64,000 bases of DNA from the NCBI GenBank assembly GCA_011009095.1, contig VTPC01000791.1, positions 124,001 to 188,000 on the forward strand. The letters run 5' to 3'. The notes under the pieces are model-generated. The model saw nothing but the letters and a program-made list of their open reading frames with translations, was not told the DNA's origin and did no database searches. A program made the translations under genes and the position numbers. Shown here in pieces: positions 58,005-64,000 of the stretch. Within the stretch, counting starts at the first letter, position 1. Each line of letters opens with the position of its first letter. The DNA is from Ignelater luminosus. Its lineage: Eukaryota; Arthropoda; Insecta; Coleoptera; Elateridae.

Positions 58005-58310
58005 CTCCCAAGAAAAAATGTTGCTTGCGTCATGAATTACTTGCAGGAGATAAAAGATCTTATCAAAAGAAATTTTCTACGTTATGGCTCGAATCAGAAC
58101 AATATAAGAAATGGATTGAGAAAACAGACAATGAATATCAAGCCCGATGTAAAGTGTGCAATGTAATACTGAAATGCGAAGCTTTTGAACTGCAAAGACA
58201 CGCAAATTCTCAAAAGAGTAAAAACCAACATGGTAATGAACATTTTTACGTATATCTTGTTCAGTTCAGTGCAATTTGGTGTTTAATCAATCAAAATCTA
58301 ACGTAAATTC
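58005..58310 (+). pseudogene. BED-type zinc-finger fragment, probably from a hAT-like element
   Basis: A frame reads KRSYQKKFSTLWLESEQYKK (about 58050), NEYQARCKVCNVILKC, then EAFELQRHANSQKSKNQH: C-x2-C and H-containing spacing as in the short BED/TTF-like fingers at the start of hAT-related transposases. It stops soon after the finger with no catalytic domain. The open frame continues upstream without a stop to an ATG at 57776 inside the minisatellite. A hybrid protein is conceivable, but nothing shows that it is made. Confidence 0.55.
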
Positions 58311-58439
58311 TTATTTATAGAACTGCTATTTAATGTAAATAGAAGACGTTCTAAAATTCGCGAATTCTGAAATCCTGTATAATAGATGGGCGTGTTTGTT
58401 CTGATGTTATCGATGCCAATAGTCAAAATGATTTAAAAC
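58311..58439. other. Spacer
   Basis: Nothing was recognised. Confidence 0.3.
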
Positions 58440-59210
58440 ACAATTTTACTTCAAGTATTTGGAACATCCCATACGAATATTCGAAACGTCCCTAATGCCA
58501 AGTATATTACTGGATAAAAAGGTATCATGAGGAAGCTCATAATCCTCTAAAAGGTTACCGTACGTGTAGGTGTGGTAGAAAAAAAGCATTATCAGCTGAG
58601 CAAACAACTGATTTATTAAATTATAAACGGCAAAAGCTGCTTGGGTTAACAAGAAGTGCGCGAGATGTACTCCAATTACAGTGCAGACCCCGTATGGTAA
58701 GAAGATACTTTCATAGTGAAGATCTACATTACCGACGACCTGCAACAAAAGCCAACCATACTGACCAGCATGCCCAGAGGAGCCTTTGCTCAAGAAAGCC
58801 TAAATCGGGATTAGGGTTTGGTGATCTTCTTTGATGAGAACGTTTTTAAAACCAAGATGAGGACCAGCAAACCATTATGGAGGCCAAACAACACAAGCAT
58901 GTGGGGTTGGATGTCCTCTGCTGGACCTGGAGAATTAGTCCGGGCAAGTCCCCACATGACACCTAAAGAATACGTTGGTACAATGTATCCTGGTCTTCAA
59001 AGATCTTAATCCAATCGAGAATTTCTAGACCTTTGCAACGCGCGCATGGAACGATGCTGAAAAAAACCATGTCCGTGCCGCAACTATACGAATTTGGGGC
59101 ACATTTAGGGGGCAGGAGACATTCAAACGGCTGATAGCATTCATGCCACAACGTCTTCAAGAAGTCATACAAAATAATGGTTTTTGGACTCACTATTAAT
59201 CAACGTCCTA
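58440..59210 (+). pseudogene. Tc1-like transposase relic with internal deletion
   Basis: Plus-strand pieces: LTRSARDVLQLQCRPRMVRR-like helix-turn-helix sequence (about 58640-58700), RRYFHSEDLHYRRPATKA (about 58698), VIFFDENVFKTKMRTSKPLW (58820-58880; first catalytic Asp in FFDE), NTSMWGWMSSAGPGELVRAS and PHMTPKEYVGTMYP (to about 58990). The next bases encode KDLNPIENF (about 59003), the block normally found much later, so about 200 bases holding the second and third catalytic residues are deleted. AEKNHVRAATIR, MPQRLQEVIQNNGFWTHY (about 59140-59195) is a well-preserved C terminus. ATACAGGGTGAAATTGAAAT at 59223 may be near the element end. Confidence 0.85.
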
Positions 59211-59469
59211 CGTATTATCCATATACAGGGTGAAATTGAAATAGTTATAAGGAATTTAACAACCCATTCGGTGGCAATTATCCATCAAGAAACAAAATAT
59301 TATTTTAAAGACCTTCCCTTTATTCCATAGAAAAACAACCCCTTTGAAATGCCAAAAAATTGAGTTTCTGGAATACAAAATGTATCTGTTCAGAAAAAAG
59401 TAATAAGAAAACAAATAGCAATAAATCCCGCGTATGCCGTTATCTGAGTTACAGTTGAAACGGTTTTGT
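59211..59469. other. Spacer between Tc1 and pogo-like relics
   Basis: Probably transposon flanks; no frame was recognised. Confidence 0.3.
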
Positions 59470-61215
59470 TGACATTAACGTTGGGTTTGCCGTCCACCAT
59501 CTCAGAAGACATTAACGGATGTTCAAGAAGTGGAGCTCGTAGATCACTGCAAGACCTTGGCCTTGAGGTTTTATGATTTCACCCAGTTTCTGCGTTTCCC
59601 ACTATTTAAATATTCTGAGAAAAAGAATGTTCCCGGCTTCTTTAATAAGTAGTCAGAACTAGCCGACAGTTATAAAAAGGAACCGTCTTTCACTTAGAAC
59701 CCCTCGGAAGATCAGCTTGGGTCGTGTAATGGGCTTCAATATGATACAGCTATCTTACTACTTCCAGAGTTTGAAAGAAACCTTATTGAATTACAATTTT
59801 TCTGATAATAGAACCTACAACATAGACGAAACAGAAGTGCAGACTATACTGAATAAGCTTATTAAACATATTGACTCATCGGTAAAAAAGGAAGTGACCA
59901 AATTTGTATCCGCTGGGAAGGGGCTCACGGTTTCAGTGGTCTGTTGTGTGAGCGCCACTGGCCACTACGTCCCTCCTTTTTTTATTTATCGCCGTAAGAG
60001 GCAAGATTTGTTGTTAAGAAAGAATGAGCCAGCTGGACGCGATATGGCAAACCTGATATTACTAATTTTCGACAGTCATATCTCATGAAGCTGTTTCCTA
60101 TGCAAAAGCTAATAATATTCACATGGTTAGTCTCCCCCGCAGTAGCCAGCCTCTAGACAGATGTTTTTCAAGCTCTTGAAGACAGATTAAGACAACGCTG
60201 TTGACAACTGGATTTTTTGTCGTCCTAGACAAACCGTTACTATATATCATGCTAGTGAGTTGTTTAAAACAGCGTATTAAAAGACAGCAACCCTGAAAAA
60301 GGCAAAAAAAGCCTTTCAAGCTACGGGTATCTACCCGTTGAATAAAAATACTGTTTCGAATGAGGATTTCATTCCTTCTGAAGTTACTGATAATGAGAAA
60401 ATAAGGAACAAGACATAGGAGAAGAAGAACGAATTGTCATTGCCTTTAGTGATGACATGGCGCCTCCGAAAGCTTTAAATGTTCAACCAGGACTAGCCGA
60501 TTCGACCTAACAAAAACCTGAACCATCTACTTCCATGTACTACTGCAGCTGAACCAACTTTCACTCCAATAAACAGAGACTTGGATTTACCTTCTACTTC
60601 GGGAATATCCGCAGAATCAATATTTGCTTCTCAGCCGGGAGCCCTTGCGATCTCTGAATCACCAACGATATTATCCCGCTTCCAAAAGTTCAGATTAAAA
60701 GAAAACGAAGTCATAGATTAAAACCAATATTTCTGACTTCAACGTCTAATAAAAAGAGACTGGAGGAATTACAGAACGAAAAATCTAAAATGCTAGCCGC
60801 TAAGATGAACAAGGCTTCCAAACCTCAAGCTCCCAAGGAGACAAGAGTGCAGAATGCTAACGATAACAATTCCTCAGGTTCCGACGGTCAGTTTTCGCTT
60901 CATAAAAGCAGTGACCACATGAATTTACTTTCGATGGAGGAATCTGAGGTGAACGAAGCTAATGGTGTGGACAATTTGGCGGCTGGCGATTTTGTCTTGG
61001 CAACACGTGTTTGATAAGAACAAAAGATCTTTTTGGCTGTATGTTGCAAAAATTATGGCAACTAAATGAAAAAAGAAAATAAAAACGACTGAGCTCTCAT
61101 TTTTAAACAAAGTAGATGTGATGCTAAAAGTATTAAAGCCAATGGTCAGCAGCGCTGATAGGTATCCAGACATGATTACATTTTCAAATGATCTCTCAGA
61201 CTATACAATTTCTTA
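59470..61215 (+). pseudogene. Pogo/jerky-like (DDE_1) transposase relic
   Basis: In order along the plus strand: EVELVDHCKTLALRFYDFTQ (about 59530, DNA-binding region), GRVMGFNMIQLSYYFQSL (59720), RTYNIDETEVQT (about 59812; first catalytic Asp in IDET, usual Gly changed to Glu), VSAGKGLTVSVVCCVSATGH followed by YVPPFFIYRRKR (59907-60002), ILLIFDSHIS (about 60057; second catalytic Asp), NNIHMVSLPRSSQPLDR (about 60110; third block), FQATGIYPLNKNTVS (about 60318), then a hydrophilic region with KSKMLAAKMNKASKPQAPKE (60784). The C-terminal part reads AAGDFVLATRV (about 60980) and FWLYVAKIMA. Stops and shifts interrupt all parts. At about 1.7 kb it is near full length. Terminal repeats were not found. 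Confidence 0.85.
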
Positions 61216-61723
61216 ACAAAACGTATAAATAAAACTTCAATATGTACATATAAACGACAATATTACGTTCATTTTCTGAATGTCTTTTATTTTTAGTCTA
61301 TCGTCATTCCACCTACGGGATGCAGATCTTTACCCCATCAAATGGGGCAAAGAGTCACAAATGACTTATCCAAAAAGAGGTAAATTCAAACATTTGGGAA
61401 TACATAATCAATCGGATCTTTAATTACTTCATGAAATATAAAAGTGACCTGGTAAGTAGCAAATTTGTAGACGCCTACTTCTTGAATCTTACTAGCTACA
61501 GCATGAAAATGCCAAAGTGCGAACCTTTGCCTCCACCTACCCTACACCTTGGAAAAACTCAAACAAATTACAGTTGTCACCTTATAGATGCGTAGATACA
61601 GGTAACACGATTGCTAACAAAAAATTCAAACAATTCTTATTTATAATTTCTGCGTAAAAAACGGTGTTAGAAAAAATATTGTAGTCTTGGACAAAAGTAA
61701 TGTAAATCTTCAAATTAACATAT
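61216..61723. other. Unassigned sequence
   Basis: Perhaps the 3' flank of the pogo-like element at first, then AT-rich sequence. Nothing was recognised. Confidence 0.35.
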
Positions 61724-61960
61724 TGTGATGATATTAAAAATTTAAATGTGATGATATTAAAAATGTAGTGATATTTGAAAATGATAAAAAAAAGAGAGTA
61801 TAAAAAAATGATGTTTTTTGTTTGATGAATGTAATGACAGTAAAAAATAAATTAATTAATATTGTCAAGAAAAAATAGCGTTTTAATAAAAAAAATTCAG
61901 AACCAAACGAAGAAAAATAAGGACCCCGAAAAAAAGAGCTCTCCATATCATAACAAAAAA
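61724..61960 (+). repeat. 5' LTR
   Basis: It starts with TG and is very AT-rich. Its first 46 bases are two tandem copies of an ATGTGATGATATTAAAAA unit; both LTRs contain both units. The right border is not certain: CATATCATAACA ends at about 61954, and a few bases separate it from the binding site. The length is about 230-240 bases. Confidence 0.8.
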
Positions 61961-61963
61961 GAT

Positions 61964-61983
61964 TGGCGTCCCAACGTGGTAGG
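61964..61983 (+). promoter_or_regulatory. Primer-binding site
   Basis: TGGCGTCCCAACGTGG immediately downstream of the LTR begins with the TGG complementary to a tRNA CCA end, as in Gypsy-type elements whose sites read TGGCGCCCAACG. The tRNA (perhaps Lys) is inferred. Confidence 0.65.
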
Positions 61984-62041
61984 GCAAGTTAAATAAAAGA
62001 CATAATTATCATTTTGTTAGTTGTCTGTTGGTAGTGGAAAG

Positions 62042-63001
62042 ATGTCAAAGCGAGTTAAATCGGTAGATAGTAGAAAAAGGGACAATAGAGAGGAAGAAAA
62101 TATTGAAATTGAACAGATGGAAGAAGAAAGTACAAGTATGGAGGAGACCATGGGAGATGTTGAAAAGGGAGATAAAGAGCAAAAAGAAATAAGATAACAA
62201 CAACCAGATTTACTTAAAATATTAATAGAAATGAAACAAGACCAAGATAAAAGATTTGAAGACCAAACTAAAAGATTTGAAGACCAAACTAAAAGAATAG
62301 AAGACCAAACTAAAAGATTAGAAGAGATTAAACAAGATAATACTAAAAGATTTAAAGAAATCAATCATAATCAAGAGAAAAGATTTGAAGAAATTAAAAG
62401 AAAATTTGAAGATCATGAGAATAGATGGGATAATATTGTTAAAAACATGAGAGGTGAAATACGAGAAGAGGTGAATAATAAGATAGATGAATGTCAGAAT
62501 GAAATGCGTAGGAAAATAGAAAGACGCCAAGAAGAAATTATCAACATGTTACAAATAAGGGATGCAGATATAAATGAGAAAATTAAGGAGCAAGAAAAAG
62601 CACAAGAAAACTACCAGCAGAATGTGAAAATAGAATTAGAAAAAATAAACAAAAATTATCAAAATAACAATAATAATAAAGAAAAATTGAAATGTACTAT
62701 TAATTGGCAGAATAAACTAAGAAGAGCAAGAAAAACGGAAAGAAGAAACAAAATGAAGATGACAATGGAAAATAAGAGGTTGGAAGGGATCAAAGTCAAA
62801 AAAAAATCTAAAAATAAGACTAGAAAGAAAAATAAGGAATCGAGGTATAAAATATTTAAGAACGATAGTAAATCCAAAATAAGGATTGAAAAATATAAAA
62901 TGATAGTGAAAGAACATTTAAAGAATTTACTATCAGGAGTCAGAGAGGAACAAAGAAATTACAAACACAGAAAAAGAAAGAAAATCAAAGAACTAGAATA
63001 A
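62042..63001 (+). pseudogene. gag-like coiled-coil ORF with one in-frame stop
   Basis: The ATG at 62042 (MSKRVKSVDSRKRDNREEEN) opens a frame that meets a single TAA at 62195-62197 (codon 52) and is then uninterrupted to the stop at 62999-63001: 319 codons in all. From 62240 four heptads of the type RFEDQTK repeat as 21-bp units, followed by a long Glu/Lys/Gln/Asn-rich, almost continuous predicted coiled coil, and a strongly basic C terminus (RKTERRNKMK, KKKSKNKTRK). This fits a nucleic-acid-binding capsid-like protein. No CCHC zinc knuckle is present. The ATG at 62231 could serve as a second start giving 256 residues. The stop may be a mutated Gln codon, since CAA codons follow it. Confidence 0.75.
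62240..62323 (+). repeat. Four 21-bp coding tandem units
   Basis: Units start at 62240, 62261, 62282 and 62303, each encoding DQTKRFE or a close variant. They lie in the coiled-coil start of the gag-like frame and keep the heptad register. Confidence 0.9.
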
Positions 63002-63526
63002 ATGCTACAAGAGAATGTTAAAGTAAAAATTAGAAGCCAATGTTGACAAAAATAACCAAAGAAGAATAGGGAACATTGCGTACTAGGTTTGACAAGAAGG
63101 TATGAATGATGCTTGAATGAATGTGTTAAAGATAATCATAATGAGTTAAATAGTTATTAATGAAGTATTATTAAAATGATGATAATTATGAAGATTTGAA
63201 TATGAAGTTAGTAGAATAATAATGATAATAATAATAAATAATTAATGATATGATTGATAATATTAAAAGAAAAGGTCAAAATATGATTCTTAATATGAAT
63301 AAGTAAATATAAAATATGATATTGAAGTAGATAAATGAGGCAGGGAGTTAAGTTATATGAAGAAAGCGTTACTATTAGAGAAACTATTTTTTTGCAGTTT
63401 CTTAAGAAGTTGTGGAAGATGATTTGTATAAATGTAGTATGAATGAAAGCTAGTTGGAAAAATAAGGCAGAAATAGGAAGGAAATGTGAAATAAAATGAA
63501 AATGTCGAATGTTAAAAAAAACAAAG
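63002..63526. other. Non-coding internal region of the LTR element
   Basis: AT-rich with AATAATGATAATAATAATAA simple sequence near 63220. This is the position where pol would be expected; none is found. Antisense frames here, such as 63208-63555, are composition artefacts. Confidence 0.6.
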
Positions 63527-63621
63527 TGACAATTAACAAATGTCAAAAATGACAATTAACTAATGTCAGAAAAAAAATGACAGTTGCCTAATGTCAAAAT
63601 GACGTTCGACAAATGTCAAAG
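63527..63621 (+). repeat. Four tandem units before the 3' LTR
   Basis: Units start at 63527, 63550, 63578 and 63600 with the pattern TGACAATTAACAAATGTCA followed by an A-rich linker. Each unit begins with TGAC and ends with GTCA, so each is itself a small inverted repeat. Confidence 0.85.
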
Positions 63622-63850
63622 TGCAAGACCGTCAATTCACATAATTGAGGTTAGAATAAAAACATAAAATAAAAACACCATAAAAAAATATATTATGTAT
63701 ACCATGAAACAAAACAATATCTATTATATTACATAAGACAAATAAAAGAAACAAAGATCAAATTGTAATGGAATTCACAATTGAGTATATTTTAGTTAAT
63801 ATTAATCAAAATTTAAGCTATAGTATAAAACGCTTAAAATTTATATTAAT

Positions 63851-63862
63851 ATGGAGGGGAAA
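63851..63862 (+). promoter_or_regulatory. Polypurine tract
   Basis: ATGGAGGGGAAA directly before the 3' LTR is the expected plus-strand primer for reverse transcription. Confidence 0.75.
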
Positions 63863-64000
63863 TGTGATGATATTAAAAATGTAAATGTGATGATATTAAA
63901 AATGTAGTGATATTTGAAAATGATAAAAAAAAGAGAGTATAAAAAAAATTTGTTTTTTTTTTGATAAATGTAATGACAGTAAAAAAATAAATTAATTAAT
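63863..64000 (+). repeat. 3' LTR (partial, cut by the window end)
   Basis: 138 bases match the first part of the 5' LTR. Differences are one substitution near position 19 and a few changes around the TGATGTTTTTTG/ATTTGTTTTTT stretch. Confidence 0.85.

Larger units (their letters stand above)
61724..64000 (+). mobile_element. LTR retrotransposon lacking pol (gag-only), 3' end outside the window
   Basis: Two near-identical direct repeats start TGTGATGATATTAAAAAT at 61724 and at 63863. A primer-binding-like site follows the first, and a purine tract precedes the second. The 2.1 kb between their starts holds one gag-like ORF and no protease, reverse transcriptase, RNase H or integrase. It is therefore non-autonomous and must have been copied by enzymes from another element. 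The LTRs differ at few positions in the 138 bases that can be compared, which suggests a recent insertion. Confidence 0.85.

Noticed and set aside
62017-62877. Several minus-strand hydrophobic frames
   Set aside because: Antisense shadows of the Lys/Glu-rich gag-like ORF; the Ile/Leu/Phe/Ser richness comes from complementary codons.
1-64000. CRISPR array, operon, tRNA or rRNA genes
   Set aside because: No regularly spaced identical repeats with unique spacers, no tRNA cloverleaf that could be trusted, and no rRNA-like conserved blocks were seen.

Overview
This is eukaryotic, almost certainly insect, nuclear DNA: AT-rich, gene-poor and packed with decayed transposable elements. The evidence is spliced coding sequence with GT..AG borders, a predicted secreted protein of insect style, and transposon relics typical of arthropods (mariner, Tc1, pogo/Tigger, hAT, Penelope-like, LOA/R1-like and R2/R4-like LINEs). 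No bacterial operons, CRISPR arrays, rRNA or tRNA genes were seen. The order cannot be fixed; a beetle is only a guess.

One host gene is supported. A short exon with a signal peptide (41842-41947) joins in phase, across an intron of about 10.6 kb, to a long terminal exon (52538-54423). Together they encode a predicted 663-residue, cysteine-free, Ser/Thr/Pro-rich secreted protein, followed by a poly(A) signal at 54705. The intron holds several transposon relics, all broken.

Layout. 1-9.8 kb: dispersed repeats, a GC-richer minisatellite element (two of its four copies), a small hairpin MITE, and the two halves of an RLE-type LINE (RT at about 6.1-6.9 kb, endonuclease at about 8.8-9.3 kb) separated by other insertions. 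9.8-18.3 kb: a hAT pseudogene, an APE-type LINE on the minus strand, and a Tigger/pogo element with terminal inverted repeats. 20-26.5 kb: a Penelope-like fragment, further LINE fragments, minisatellite copy C, and a mariner-like pseudogene. 28.8-32.7 kb: mariner- and Tc1-type relics. 33-39 kb: mostly unassigned AT-rich sequence. 39.2-40.8 kb: a TIR-bounded mariner-like element next to the host gene. 41.8-54.7 kb: the host gene and its TE-loaded intron. 57.5-61.2 kb: minisatellite copy D, a BED-finger fragment, a Tc1 pseudogene and a pogo/jerky-like pseudogene. 61.7-64.0 kb: a young LTR retrotransposon carrying only a gag-like coiled-coil ORF; its 3' LTR runs off the window.

Apart from the host gene, the only long reading frame is the gag-like ORF, which has one internal stop. 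The most interesting unexplained items are the four-copy minisatellite element with a conserved non-repeat end, the gag-only LTR element, the mariner-like element with TIRs and an internal inverted duplication, and the cysteine-free RGD-bearing secreted protein. All family assignments come from reading motifs in the translations; no database search was possible.
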